From Streptococcus sp. HPH0090 (GTDB lineage Bacteria > Bacillota > Bacilli > Lactobacillales > Streptococcaceae): a stretch of 64,000 nt of DNA. Below are positions 32,962 through 41,828 of this stretch, piece by piece. Position 1 is the first letter of the stretch. Every line of letters starts with the position of its first letter. The stretch lies in NCBI RefSeq assembly GCF_000411475.1, contig NZ_KE150464.1, positions 372,001-436,000 on the forward strand. The letters are read 5' to 3'. Under the pieces are notes generated by a model, which saw nothing but the letters and a program-made list of their open reading frames with translations, did not search any database and had not been told where the DNA came from. A program made the translations under genes and the position numbers.

Positions 32962-33769
32962 GGAAAGAGTAGATGTACTTGCCTACAAACAAGGTTTATT
33001 TGAAACGAGAGAACAAGCTAAGCGTGGCGTTATGGCTGGTTTGGTTGTTGCGGTTCTAAATGGTGAACGTTTCGATAAGCCGGGAGAAAAAATTCCAGAT
33101 GATACTGAATTGAAACTCAAGGGTGAGAAGCTTAAGTATGTGAGCCGAGGAGGTTTGAAACTTGAGAAAGCCCTAGAGAAGTTTGATATATCAGTTGAAG
33201 GCAAAACGACCATTGATATTGGAGCTTCAACAGGAGGCTTTACGGATGTCATGCTTCAAAATGGAGCAAAATTAGTTTATGCAGTTGATGTCGGGACCAA
33301 TCAGCTTGCTTGGAAATTACGCCAAGACTCTCGTGTTGTTAGCATGGAGCAGTTTAATTTTCGTTATGCTGAAAAGACTGATTTTGAACAAGAACCTAGT
33401 TTTGCAAGTATCGACGTGAGTTTTATATCATTGAGTCTTATCCTTCCAGCTCTACATAGAGTCTTAGCTGATCAAGGACAAGTTGTTGCCCTCATAAAAC
33501 CACAGTTCGAATCTGGTCGAGAACAAATTGGGAAAAATGGGATTATTAGAGATGCTAAGGTTCACAAAAATGTTTTAGAATCGGTAACAGAAATGGCGGT
33601 CACAGAAGGATTTTCCGTCTTAGGATTGGATTTTTCACCTATACAAGGTGGTCATGGTAATATTGAGTTTCTTGCTTATTTACGTAAGGAAGAACACGCA
33701 AGCAATCAGGTGGTTTCTGAAATAGAACTACTAGTAGAAAAAGCACATAGAGAGTTTAAAGATGAATAA
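32954..33769 (+). CDS. TlyA-type rRNA methyltransferase (S4 domain)
   Basis: The 271-residue protein has an N-terminal S4 RNA-binding domain (RVDVLAYKQGLFETREQAKRGVMAG) and an FtsJ-like SAM methyltransferase domain with the motif TIDIGASTGGFTDVML, the charged motif VDVGTNQLAWKL and IDVSFISL. Such proteins were called hemolysins, but in mycobacteria the homolog 2'-O-methylates 16S and 23S rRNA. That activity is inferred here. Overlaps of 8 bases with both neighbours indicate translational coupling. Confidence 0.9.
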   Translation: MAKERVDVLAYKQGLFETREQAKRGVMAGLVVAVLNGERFDKPGEKIPDDTELKLKGEKLKYVSRGGLKLEKALEKFDISVEGKTTIDIGASTGGFTDVMLQNGAKLVYAVDVGTNQLAWKLRQDSRVVSMEQFNFRYAEKTDFEQEPSFASIDVSFISLSLILPALHRVLADQGQVVALIKPQFESGREQIGKNGIIRDAKVHKNVLESVTEMAVTEGFSVLGLDFSPIQGGHGNIEFLAYLRKEEHASNQVVSEIELLVEKAHREFKDE

Positions 33770-34193
33770 AAAAGAGAGACTTGAGAAGATTAGAAGATTT
33801 GTGACTGATTATCAAATCGGTACTCAGGAAGAAATCGTTGAGCATTTAAAAGAAGCAGGAATCACTGCTACTCAAGCAACTGTTTCACGAGATATCAAAG
33901 AACTAGGGATTGTGAAAATTCCATTGAAAGACAATACTTATGTCTATGAATTGCCAAAGTCAGTAGTCAAAAGTTTACAGTTGGCCGAAAATAATATTGA
34001 AAGCTTTGAGAGAATGGGAAATTTCATCAATTTGGATGTCATTCCTGGAAATTCAATTTTTGTTAAAAGTCAATTAACTCAAACATTTTCAGATAAGATT
34101 TTTAGCTGTTTAGCAGATGATAATTCCATTTTAATTGTAGCGCGAACTGAAGAAGCAGCTGTAGAAATTGTTGAACAAGTTAAAAAGTGGTAG
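33762..34193 (+). CDS. argR: ArgR family transcription regulator
   Basis: ArgR proteins are hexameric arginine-dependent regulators of arginine synthesis and catabolism. The 143-residue protein has the winged helix with ITATQATVSRDIKELGIVKIP (residues 31-51) and the C-terminal oligomerisation domain. The usual GTxxGDDT arginine-site motif is degenerate here (FSCLADDNS): the two aspartates remain, but the flanking glycines and threonine are changed. Streptococci carry several ArgR paralogs, and the one before recN is conserved; whether this one senses arginine is open. recN follows 6 bases on. Confidence 0.9.
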   Translation: MNKKERLEKIRRFVTDYQIGTQEEIVEHLKEAGITATQATVSRDIKELGIVKIPLKDNTYVYELPKSVVKSLQLAENNIESFERMGNFINLDVIPGNSIFVKSQLTQTFSDKIFSCLADDNSILIVARTEEAAVEIVEQVKKW

Positions 34194-34199
34194 GACCTT

Positions 34200-35867
34200 A
34201 TGTTACTTGAAATTTCAATTAAAAACTTTGCCATCATTGAGGCTATTTCACTTAATTTTGAGAAGGGAATGACAGTTCTGACTGGGGAAACTGGTGCCGG
34301 GAAGTCTATCATCATCGATGCTATGAACATGATGCTGGGAGCAAGAGCAACAACAGATGTCATTCGTCATGGTGCACCTAAAGCAGAAATCGAAGGTCTT
34401 TTCTCAATCGAAAATAGTCTCCCCCTTCAAGAGATTTTTGATGAGCAAGGTATCGATTTAGGTGATGAAATCATCATTCGTCGTGAAATTTTACAAAACG
34501 GGCGCAGTGTTAGTCGAGTTAATGGACAGATGGTTAATCTTTCTGTTCTACGCGCAATAGGACAACATCTAGTCGACATTCATGGTCAGCATGACCAAGA
34601 AGAGTTGATGCGTCCACAATTACATATTCAGATGCTGGATGAGTTTGGTGATTCAGATTTCCTTGAACTGAAGCAATCTTATCAGACCAACTTTGATACC
34701 TACCGTCTAATGCGCAAGCAACTTCTTGAGATTAAGAAAAACCAAGAAGAACATAAGGCTCGTATTGAGATGTTGGAATTTCAAATGGCAGAGATTGAAT
34801 CTGCAGCATTACAGCCAGGTGAAGACCTCAAACTCAATCAAGAACGCGATAAACTTTTGAATCATAAAAATATTGCTGATACGCTGACTAATGCTTACAC
34901 CATGCTAGATAATGAAGAATTTTCAAGCCTGGCTAACGTGCGTTCTGCTATGAATGACATGGAAAGTTTAGAAGAGTTTGATGCAGAATACCGTGAAATA
35001 TCAACCTCTCTATCAGAGTCTTATTATGTATTAGAAGATGTCACCAAACGTTTAGAGGATATTATAGAAGATTTAGATTTTGACGGCAATCGCTTGATGC
35101 AGATTGAGAGTCGTTTAGATCTCATACATGCCATTACACGTAAATATGGCGGAAATGTCGATGATGTCTTGTTGTACTTTGCAAAAATAACTGAAGAATA
35201 CAATTTACTTACTGGTAATAATCTTTCTTCAGAAGATATGGAAGCAGAACTCAAGCACTTAGAAGTAAGTCTGGTTGATTTAGCAAGTAAACTTGCATCT
35301 GCTCGCCACAACTTAGCTCAACAATTAGAAATTGAGATTCAACAAGAGCTTAAAGACCTTTATATGGACAAGGCTCGATTTCAGGTTCAGTTTACTAAAG
35401 GAAAATTTAGTCGTGAAGGGAATGAGAGTGTTGAATTTTATATTTCAACCAACCCTGGAGAAGATTTTAAACCATTAGTAAAAGTAGCTTCTGGTGGTGA
35501 GTTATCTCGTTTGATGTTGGCTATTAAGTCTGCCTTTTCTCTTAAGGAAGGTAAGACTAGCATTGTATTTGATGAGGTAGACACAGGAGTTTCAGGTCGT
35601 GTAGCTCAAGCAATCGCTCAAAAGATTCATAAAATTGGTCAGAACGGACAAGTATTGGCTATTTCTCACCTTCCTCAAGTCATTGCAATCGCAGATTATC
35701 AGTTCTTTATTGAAAAGATTAGCAATGAGCATTCAACTGTTTCAACCGTTCGCCTGTTGACAGTTGATGAAAGAGTGGAAGAAGTTGCTAAGATGTTGGC
35801 AGGTGAAAATGTAACTGAAGCAGCACTTAGTCAAGCGAGAGAATTATTGCAAAGTAAGGAGAAATAA
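34200..35867 (+). CDS. recN: DNA repair protein RecN
   Basis: RecN is an SMC-like ATPase in double-strand break repair. The 555-residue protein has Walker A in TGETGAGKSIIID (29-36 core), two long coiled-coil arms around residues 150-370 with a central hinge, and the C-terminal signature ASGGELSRLMLA and Walker B VFDEVDTGVSG, followed by ISHLPQVIAIAD. Its stop is directly followed by the phosphatase start. The 10-gap argR-recN pairing is widespread in Firmicutes. Confidence 0.96.
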   Translation: MLLEISIKNFAIIEAISLNFEKGMTVLTGETGAGKSIIIDAMNMMLGARATTDVIRHGAPKAEIEGLFSIENSLPLQEIFDEQGIDLGDEIIIRREILQNGRSVSRVNGQMVNLSVLRAIGQHLVDIHGQHDQEELMRPQLHIQMLDEFGDSDFLELKQSYQTNFDTYRLMRKQLLEIKKNQEEHKARIEMLEFQMAEIESAALQPGEDLKLNQERDKLLNHKNIADTLTNAYTMLDNEEFSSLANVRSAMNDMESLEEFDAEYREISTSLSESYYVLEDVTKRLEDIIEDLDFDGNRLMQIESRLDLIHAITRKYGGNVDDVLLYFAKITEEYNLLTGNNLSSEDMEAELKHLEVSLVDLASKLASARHNLAQQLEIEIQQELKDLYMDKARFQVQFTKGKFSREGNESVEFYISTNPGEDFKPLVKVASGGELSRLMLAIKSAFSLKEGKTSIVFDEVDTGVSGRVAQAIAQKIHKIGQNGQVLAISHLPQVIAIADYQFFIEKISNEHSTVSTVRLLTVDERVEEVAKMLAGENVTEAALSQARELLQSKEK

Positions 35868-36596
35868 ATGACAGACTATTATGTTATTGGAGATGTTCAT
35901 GGAAAAGCAGGTATGCTTGAGGACCTTCTAAAAACATGGGATGGTAAGACTCAATTACTATTTCTTGGAGATTTGATTGATAGAGGTGAAGATAGTCGCC
36001 GAGTTCTAGAAATGGTCAAAGACTTGGTCGACAATCAGGGAGCTATTTGCTTGTCAGGGAACCATGAGTATATGTTTTTAACTTGGTTGGATAACCCTGA
36101 AGAAAGCTATGACCACTATCGTCGTAATGGTGGGGATACAACTATTAACTCTATTCTAGGTCGTCCCTTGGATGCACCAGTAGATGGTGTAGCAGACGCT
36201 AAGCGTGTTGAAACTGAAGCAACTGACTTAGTGGAGTTTATCCGTCAGATGCCTTTTGTGATTGAAACAGATAAATATATCTTTGTTCATGCTGGTATTG
36301 ATTTGACTTTGGATGACTGGCATGATACTACAGATTACAAGAAAGTTTGGCTCAGAAAACCATTCCATGAAGCACCTAATCATACTGGTAAAACGATTGT
36401 CTTTGGACATACACCAGTCTATGGTTTACTGAATCAAGAACGCGGTACAGCGGAACTTTGGATTACAGAAGACGGTAAGATTGGAATGGATGGAGGAGCT
36501 GTTTACGGCGGTGTCCTTCACGGTATTGTCTTTACTGACCAAGGTATGACTGACCGCTATTTCATCGAAAATGATGGCTTTGTTGCCGAAGATTAG
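35868..36596 (+). CDS. metallophosphoesterase of the PPP serine/threonine phosphatase type
   Basis: The 242-residue protein has all metal-site motifs of the PPP superfamily: GDVHGKAG (residues 8-15), FLGDLIDRGEDS, SGNHEYM, HAGID and FGHTPVYG. Prokaryotic relatives act on phosphoproteins, symmetrical diadenosine tetraphosphate or, in spores, germination proteins; the substrate here cannot be told from sequence. It starts on the base after the recN stop, so it is the last gene of that operon. AAGGAG lies in the end of recN. Confidence 0.85.
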   Translation: MTDYYVIGDVHGKAGMLEDLLKTWDGKTQLLFLGDLIDRGEDSRRVLEMVKDLVDNQGAICLSGNHEYMFLTWLDNPEESYDHYRRNGGDTTINSILGRPLDAPVDGVADAKRVETEATDLVEFIRQMPFVIETDKYIFVHAGIDLTLDDWHDTTDYKKVWLRKPFHEAPNHTGKTIVFGHTPVYGLLNQERGTAELWITEDGKIGMDGGAVYGGVLHGIVFTDQGMTDRYFIENDGFVAED

Positions 36597-36617
36597 TACT
36601 CCTAGCAGGGTATGGTC

Positions 36618-36646
36618 TTGTCAAAATATTAAAAACATTTTATAAT
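36618..36646 (+). promoter_or_regulatory. promoter of lepA inside an inverted repeat
   Basis: TTGTCA at 36618, 17-bp spacer, perfect TATAAT at 36641. The promoter is flanked by an exact 8-bp inverted repeat (CAGGGTAT at 36607-36614, ATACCCTG at 36653-36660). Confidence 0.82.
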
Positions 36647-36674
36647 TAATAGATACCCTGAAAGGAAGAGAATC

Positions 36675-38498
36675 ATGAACGTAGAAGACTTGAAAAAACG
36701 ACAGGAGAAGATTCGTAACTTCTCTATTATTGCCCATATTGACCACGGGAAATCAACGCTAGCAGACCGTATTTTAGAGAAGACAGAAACAGTTTCTAGC
36801 CGTGAAATGCAGGCCCAACTATTAGATAGTATGGACCTTGAACGTGAACGTGGGATTACCATTAAACTCAATGCTATTGAGTTGAATTATACTGCAAAAG
36901 ATGGCGAGACTTATATTTTCCACTTGATTGACACACCAGGACACGTGGACTTTACCTATGAAGTTTCACGTTCCCTTGCTGCCTGTGAGGGTGCTATCTT
37001 GGTAGTCGATGCTGCACAAGGGATTGAGGCTCAAACACTAGCTAACGTTTACCTTGCCTTGGATAATGATTTAGAAATCCTTCCAGTTATCAATAAGATT
37101 GATTTGCCTGCAGCAGATCCAGAGCGCGTGCGTACAGAAATTGAAGACGTCATTGGTCTAGATGCTAGTGAGGCTGTATTAGCTTCTGCAAAAGCTGGTA
37201 TCGGTATCGAAGAAATTCTCGAGCAAATTGTCGAAAAAGTACCAGCCCCAACGGGTGATGTTTCAGCACCGTTAAAAGCCTTGATTTTCGACTCAGTATA
37301 TGATGCTTATCGTGGAGTTATCCTCCAGGTTCGTGTTATGGATGGAGTTGTCAAATCAGGCGATAAGATTCAGCTGATGAGTAATGGTAAAACCTTTGAT
37401 GTTACCGAAGTTGGTATCTTCACACCTAAAGCAGTGGGACGAGATTTCCTTGCGACAGGTGACGTTGGATATATTGCAGCATCTATCAAGACTGTTCAGG
37501 ACACCCGTGTTGGTGATACAGTAACCTTGGCGACAAACCCTGCTTCAGAGCCACTATCTGGATACAAGCAGATGAATCCGATGGTTTTCGCAGGTCTCTA
37601 TCCAATTGAGTCAAATAAATATAACGATCTTCGTGAAGCCCTTGAAAAATTGCAACTCAATGATGCTAGTTTGCAGTTTGAACCTGAAACTTCTCAAGCA
37701 CTCGGCTTTGGTTTCCGTTGTGGTTTCCTTGGATTACTTCATATGGATGTTATTCAGGAACGTTTGGAGCGCGAGTTTAATATTGATCTGATCATGACTG
37801 CACCATCCGTTATCTACAAGGTCAATCAGACAGATGGTGAATCTATGGATGTATCGAATCCATCTGAGTTTCCTGATCCTACAAAGATTGCGACCATTGA
37901 AGAACCATATGTAAAGGCACAAATCATGGTACCACAAGAATTCGTTGGAGCAGTAATGGAACTAGCTCAGCGGAAACGTGGTGATTTTGTGACGATGGAT
38001 TATATTGATGATAATCGTGTCAATGTCATCTATCAAATTCCGCTTGCTGAGATTGTCTTTGACTTCTTTGATAAGCTTAAGTCTTCGACACGTGGTTATG
38101 CAAGCTTTGACTACGAATTGTCAGAGTACCGCCCATCTAAACTGGTCAAAATGGATATCCTTCTCAACGGAGACAAGGTCGATGCCCTCAGCTTTATCGT
38201 TCACAAAGATTTTGCTTATGAACGTGGGAAACTTATCGTAGATAAACTTAAGAAAATCATTCCTCGTCAACAGTTTGAAGTTCCCATTCAAGCTGCAATT
38301 GGACACAAGATTGTAGCTCGTACAGATATCAAAGCTCTTCGTAAGAACGTTCTTGCCAAGTGCTACGGTGGTGACGTTTCACGTAAACGCAAACTTCTCG
38401 AAAAACAAAAAGCTGGTAAGAAACGCATGAAAGCTATTGGTTCAGTTGAAGTTCCTCAAGAAGCTTTCCTTAGCGTCTTAAGCATGGATGAAGAATAA
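36675..38498 (+). CDS. lepA: elongation factor 4 (LepA)
   Basis: LepA is a ribosome-bound GTPase related to EF-G that influences elongation or 30S biogenesis. The 607-residue protein has G1 in [13 protein letters not shown], switch II in [29 protein letters not shown], the EF-G-like domains II, III and V, and the LepA-specific C-terminal domain with [27 protein letters not shown] precedes the start. It is transcribed on its own. Confidence 0.97.
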   Translation: MNVEDLKKRQEKIRNFSIIAHIDHGKSTLADRILEKTETVSSREMQAQLLDSMDLERERGITIKLNAIELNYTAKDGETYIFHLIDTPGHVDFTYEVSRSLAACEGAILVVDAAQGIEAQTLANVYLALDNDLEILPVINKIDLPAADPERVRTEIEDVIGLDASEAVLASAKAGIGIEEILEQIVEKVPAPTGDVSAPLKALIFDSVYDAYRGVILQVRVMDGVVKSGDKIQLMSNGKTFDVTEVGIFTPKAVGRDFLATGDVGYIAASIKTVQDTRVGDTVTLATNPASEPLSGYKQMNPMVFAGLYPIESNKYNDLREALEKLQLNDASLQFEPETSQALGFGFRCGFLGLLHMDVIQERLEREFNIDLIMTAPSVIYKVNQTDGESMDVSNPSEFPDPTKIATIEEPYVKAQIMVPQEFVGAVMELAQRKRGDFVTMDYIDDNRVNVIYQIPLAEIVFDFFDKLKSSTRGYASFDYELSEYRPSKLVKMDILLNGDKVDALSFIVHKDFAYERGKLIVDKLKKIIPRQQFEVPIQAAIGHKIVARTDIKALRKNVLAKCYGGDVSRKRKLLEKQKAGKKRMKAIGSVEVPQEAFLSVLSMDEE

Positions 38499-38538
38499 TT
38501 AATTTCTATCATTCTTTAGAATGAATCACAGTTATCTT

Positions 38539-38567
38539 TTGACACTTTTATTTACATACATTAAAAT
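38539..38567 (+). promoter_or_regulatory. promoter of the lipoprotein gene
   Basis: Perfect TTGACA at 38539, 17-bp spacer, TAAAAT at 38562, 22 bp before the ATG. Confidence 0.82.
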
Positions 38568-38588
38568 AGGGGTGAAAGGAGAAGCATT

Positions 38589-39200
38589 ATGAAAAAAATC
38601 ATCAGCTTATCTACGCTTTTAGTGTGTTGCTTAACTCTTGCTGCTTGTAATACTTCAAAAACTAAGAAAGAAGCAGCCTCAGATACAACAACAGTTCAGG
38701 AAACTACTACAGCTCAAGAAACAACAACTGTAGCCGAATCAACGATAAAAGATACCCAGGTAATTGGATCAGATGCTTATGGTTTTGTAAAGGTTCCAAA
38801 ATCTTGGATTCATTTTACAGAAGTTGAGGGTGGTGATGATATTCAGTACTGTGATGGAACAGACATCAATATTGTAACTTTAAATACCTTTAAACCAGAG
38901 CATTTAGGTGTTAGCGAAAGCGAATATGCTGCTCTCGATACTGTTCAAGTTTCTACTAGTATCTATCAAACCAAACAACAGAGTAAGGACTTCTCAAAAG
39001 TATGGGGTTCTAAGTCAAAAATTGGTGGTTATGATGCCTATGTGGTAAACTGTATTGCTAAAAACGGAAAATATCTAGTTATCTATATCTTTAAATCAGA
39101 TGATGGTAAGTTTAGATATGTTTCTCTAGAAGGAACACCTGAAGTATTGAAAGACATGATTCCGTTGGTAGAAGAAAGTTGGACAGCGAAGAAGAATTAA
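38589..39200 (+). CDS. predicted lipoprotein of unknown function
   Basis: The 203-residue product begins with a lipoprotein signal: MKK, a hydrophobic core and the lipobox LAAC with Cys20 as the lipidation site. A Thr/Glu-rich low-complexity linker (about residues 25-55, with TTT repeats) tethers a globular domain from about 58 to the end containing DAYGFVKVPKSWIHF and GGYDAYVVNCIAKNGKYLVIYIF. I do not recognise the domain, though the VPKSW and aromatic-strand pattern recalls small extracellular domains of other streptococcal lipoproteins. It has its own promoter and terminator and lies between lepA and the PTS operon. Confidence 0.85.
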   Translation: MKKIISLSTLLVCCLTLAACNTSKTKKEAASDTTTVQETTTAQETTTVAESTIKDTQVIGSDAYGFVKVPKSWIHFTEVEGGDDIQYCDGTDINIVTLNTFKPEHLGVSESEYAALDTVQVSTSIYQTKQQSKDFSKVWGSKSKIGGYDAYVVNCIAKNGKYLVIYIFKSDDGKFRYVSLEGTPEVLKDMIPLVEESWTAKKN

Positions 39201-39204
39201 ATCT

Positions 39205-39232
39205 AAAAACAGGATTATTATCCTGTTTTTTT
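39205..39232 (+). terminator. terminator after the lipoprotein gene
   Basis: AAAAACAGGAT (39205-39215) pairs with ATCCTGTTTTT (39220-39230) and runs into Ts. Confidence 0.9.
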
Positions 39233-39263
39233 ATATCTTTTTAACCTTTAAAGAAAATGTATG

Positions 39264-39311
39264 AAACAAAATTGTTTACAATCAAACAAAAAAAATAAAA
39301 ATCAAACAAAA
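39264..39311 (+). promoter_or_regulatory. candidate LacR-type operator repeats before the gal PTS
   Basis: A dyad AAACAA-AA-TTGTTT (39264-39277) is followed by two copies of AATCAAACAAAA exactly 20 bp apart (39280-39291, 39300-39311). These AAACAAA boxes resemble those at the lacA and lacR promoters and lie just upstream of the PTS promoter. Confidence 0.6.
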
Positions 39312-39325
39312 TACAACAAAAAATA

Positions 39326-39354
39326 TTGACAACGGTTTCATATAGTGTTATACT
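39326..39354 (+). promoter_or_regulatory. gal PTS promoter overlapped by a candidate cre site
   Basis: TTGACA at 39326, 17-bp spacer, TATACT at 39349. The sequence TTGACAACGGTTTCA (39326-39340) has one mismatch to the cre consensus and covers the -35, a position suited to CcpA repression in glucose. Confidence 0.82.
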
Positions 39355-39389
39355 TGTATCATAAAAGTTAAATATGAAGGGAGAAGGTC

Positions 39390-39866
39390 ATGGGATTAGA
39401 TCATTTCTTCAGCAAAGACTTAGTCTTTTGTCTAGAAGCAGATAATCAAGAGCAACTATTTGATCAAGTTGCAACCCTATTGGAAGAAAAGAAAGTTGTT
39501 ACGGATACCTATCGATCGGCTTTGATTGAACGTGAAAAAATGTTCCCAACCGGTTTAGATATGGAATTTCTAGGGAAGGACTTGCCAAACGTAGCAATCC
39601 CTCACACAGATACGATTCATAATTTAACTGAAAATGTTGTTGTGGTTCGCTTACCAAAACCAGTAACATTCCACAATATGATTGCCCCTGACAAGGAAGT
39701 AGAAGTATCATTACTTTTCTTTATCATCAATAATTCAAGTTCAAGTCAAACAAATATTCTTGCTCAATTGATGGACTTCTTTACAGGTAATGGTCATCTA
39801 GAAGCACTATCTAAGCTTACTAATCCAGAAGCTCTGTACCAGTATATCTCAGAAGCAACTGCTTAA
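39390..39866 (+). CDS. PTS EIIA subunit, galactitol/fructose-type (galactose PTS)
   Basis: The 158-residue cytoplasmic phosphocarrier passes phosphate from HPr to EIIB. It is a PTS_EIIA_2 domain with the phosphorylated histidine in NVAIPHTD (His72). It is followed by matching IIB and IIC genes of the galactitol (Gat) family. In related oral streptococci the orthologous Gat-type permease next to lac genes takes up galactose as galactose-6-phosphate; that role is inferred from the adjoining tagatose pathway. GAAGGGAG precedes the start. Confidence 0.9.
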   Translation: MGLDHFFSKDLVFCLEADNQEQLFDQVATLLEEKKVVTDTYRSALIEREKMFPTGLDMEFLGKDLPNVAIPHTDTIHNLTENVVVVRLPKPVTFHNMIAPDKEVEVSLLFFIINNSSSSQTNILAQLMDFFTGNGHLEALSKLTNPEALYQYISEATA

Positions 39867-39907
39867 ATTTATAAATATATAGAAATTAAAAAACGGAGGA
39901 AATCCAA

Positions 39908-40213
39908 ATGATTAAAATTCTTGCTGCATGTGGTGCAGGTGTCAACTCAAGCCACCAAATTAAAAGTGCTCTAGAAGAAGAGCTTTCAAACCGTGGGTAC
40001 GATGTAAAATGTGACGCAGTTATGGTAAAAGACGTCAATGAAGACTTGATTAAAGGTTATGATATCTTCACACCAATCGCTGCAACTGACTTAGGTTTTG
40101 ACCCTGGTATCCCAGTAGTTGAAGCTGGACCAATCTTGTTCCGTATTCCTGCTATGAGCGCTCCAGTTTATGACAATATTGAAGCAGCAATCAAAGAACA
40201 CGGATTAAGTTAA
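39908..40213 (+). CDS. PTS EIIB subunit, galactitol family
   Basis: The 101-residue EIIB accepts phosphate on the cysteine of the N-terminal loop MIKILAACGAGVNSS (Cys8) and donates it to the sugar as it passes EIIC. The P-loop-like arrangement and the size match GatB. It sits 41 bases after EIIA, with a CGGAGG site, and 44 bases before EIIC. Confidence 0.92.
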   Translation: MIKILAACGAGVNSSHQIKSALEEELSNRGYDVKCDAVMVKDVNEDLIKGYDIFTPIAATDLGFDPGIPVVEAGPILFRIPAMSAPVYDNIEAAIKEHGLS

Positions 40214-40257
40214 ATATTATTTTGTAAGTTTCCATAAAAATAAAGGGAGGAAAAATT

Positions 40258-41733
40258 ATGGACGTCATTATTAACATAGCCAATGAGGTCTTTAAACCTA
40301 TTTTGGAAATGGGTGCACCAGTCATCATGCTGATCGTGTTGACACTCTTGGCTTTACTCTTTGGAGTGAAATTCTCCAAAGCGCTTGAAGGTGGTATCAA
40401 ACTTGCCATCGCACTTACTGGTATCGGTGCTATCATTGGTATGCTGAATGGAGCTTTCTCTGCTTCTCTTGCAAAATTCGTTGAAAATACTGGTATTCAA
40501 TTGAACATCACCGACGTTGGTTGGGCACCACTTGCCACAATCACTTGGGGTTCTGCCTGGACACTTTACTTCTTGCTCATCATGTTGATTGTCAACGTTG
40601 TGATGCTTGCAATGAAGAAAACTGATACACTTGACGTTGATATCTTCGATATCTGGCACTTGTCTATCACAGGTCTTTTGATCAAATGGTACGCTGACAA
40701 CAATGGAGTTAGCCAAGGAGTTTCACTCTTTATCGCGACTGCAGCAGTTGTTCTTGTTGGGGTTCTTAAAATCATTAACTCTGACTTGATGAAACCTACA
40801 TTTGATGACCTACTTAACGCACCAAGTTCATCACCAATGACTTCAACTCACATGAACTACATGATGAACCCAGTTATCATGGTTTTGGATAAGATTTTTG
40901 ACAAACTTTTCCCAGGTCTTGATAAATACGACTTCGACGCTGCTAAACTAAACAAGAAAATCGGTTTCTGGGGATCTAAATTCTTCATCGGTTTCATCCT
41001 TGGTATCGTTATCGGTTTGATGGGAACTCCACATCCAGTTGCTGGTGTAGAAGGCGCTGATAAATGGGAACTTGTTATTAAAGGTTGGTTGTCACTTGGT
41101 TTGACTGCCGGTGTCTGCTTGGAGCTATTCTCTCTTATCGGTTCATGGTTCATCGCAGCCGTAGAACCACTTTCACAAGGTATTACAAACGTTGCTACTA
41201 AACGTCTTCAAGGACGTAAATTCAACATCGGTCTTGACTGGCCATTCATCGCTGGTCGCGCTGAAATTTGGGCTTGTGCCAACGTACTTGCACCAATCAT
41301 GTTGGTTGAAGCAGTACTTCTTTCAAATGTCGGAAATGGTATCTTGCCACTTGCTGGTATCATTGCAATGGGTGTGACTCCAGCTCTCTTGGTTGTTACT
41401 CGTGGTAAATTACTCCGTATGATTATCTTCGGAACTCTCTTGTTGCCACTCTTCCTTCTTTCAGGTACACTTATTGCACCATTCGCAACAGAACTTGCTA
41501 AAGGTGTAGGTGCCTTCCCAGAAGGTGTGAACCAATCACAATTGATTACTCACTCAACTCTTGAAGGACCAATCGAAAAACTATTTGGTTGGGCAATTGG
41601 TAACGCTACAACTGGTGATATCAAAGCAATCCTTGGCGCATTAGTATTCCTTGTATTCTACGTTGGTATCTTTGCATGGTACAGAAAACAAATGATTAAA
41701 CGTAACGAAGAATATGCAGCAAATGCAAAATAA
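40258..41733 (+). CDS. PTS EIIC subunit, galactitol family
   Basis: The 491-residue membrane permease has about ten hydrophobic segments and the EIIC-GAT family pattern (GAPVIMLIVLTLLALLFGVKF near the N-terminus, GIGAIIGMLNGAF, KIGFWGSKFFIGFILG). It translocates the hexose during phosphorylation. The downstream lacX and lacABCD make galactose the likely substrate. Ribosome site GGGAGG. A terminator follows, separating it from lacX. Confidence 0.93.
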   Translation: MDVIINIANEVFKPILEMGAPVIMLIVLTLLALLFGVKFSKALEGGIKLAIALTGIGAIIGMLNGAFSASLAKFVENTGIQLNITDVGWAPLATITWGSAWTLYFLLIMLIVNVVMLAMKKTDTLDVDIFDIWHLSITGLLIKWYADNNGVSQGVSLFIATAAVVLVGVLKIINSDLMKPTFDDLLNAPSSSPMTSTHMNYMMNPVIMVLDKIFDKLFPGLDKYDFDAAKLNKKIGFWGSKFFIGFILGIVIGLMGTPHPVAGVEGADKWELVIKGWLSLGLTAGVCLELFSLIGSWFIAAVEPLSQGITNVATKRLQGRKFNIGLDWPFIAGRAEIWACANVLAPIMLVEAVLLSNVGNGILPLAGIIAMGVTPALLVVTRGKLLRMIIFGTLLLPLFLLSGTLIAPFATELAKGVGAFPEGVNQSQLITHSTLEGPIEKLFGWAIGNATTGDIKAILGALVFLVFYVGIFAWYRKQMIKRNEEYAANAK

Positions 41734-41757
41734 TTTGCTCCTAAAAATGTAAATTGT

Positions 41758-41807
41758 AAAAACTAGGTTGTCAGTTTCCACTATGGAGCAGTCAGCCTAG
41801 TTTTTTT
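41758..41807 (+). terminator. terminator after the gal PTS
   Basis: AAAAACTAGG (41758-41767) pairs with CCTAGTTTTT (41796-41805), with a partly paired inner loop, followed by Ts. Confidence 0.82.
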
Positions 41808-41828
41808 AGAAAATTAGAGGGAAGACTT

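Noticed and set aside
39280..39311. CRISPR-like direct repeats
   Set aside because: Only two 12-base A-rich copies with no spacers of regular length and no cas genes; an operator is more likely.
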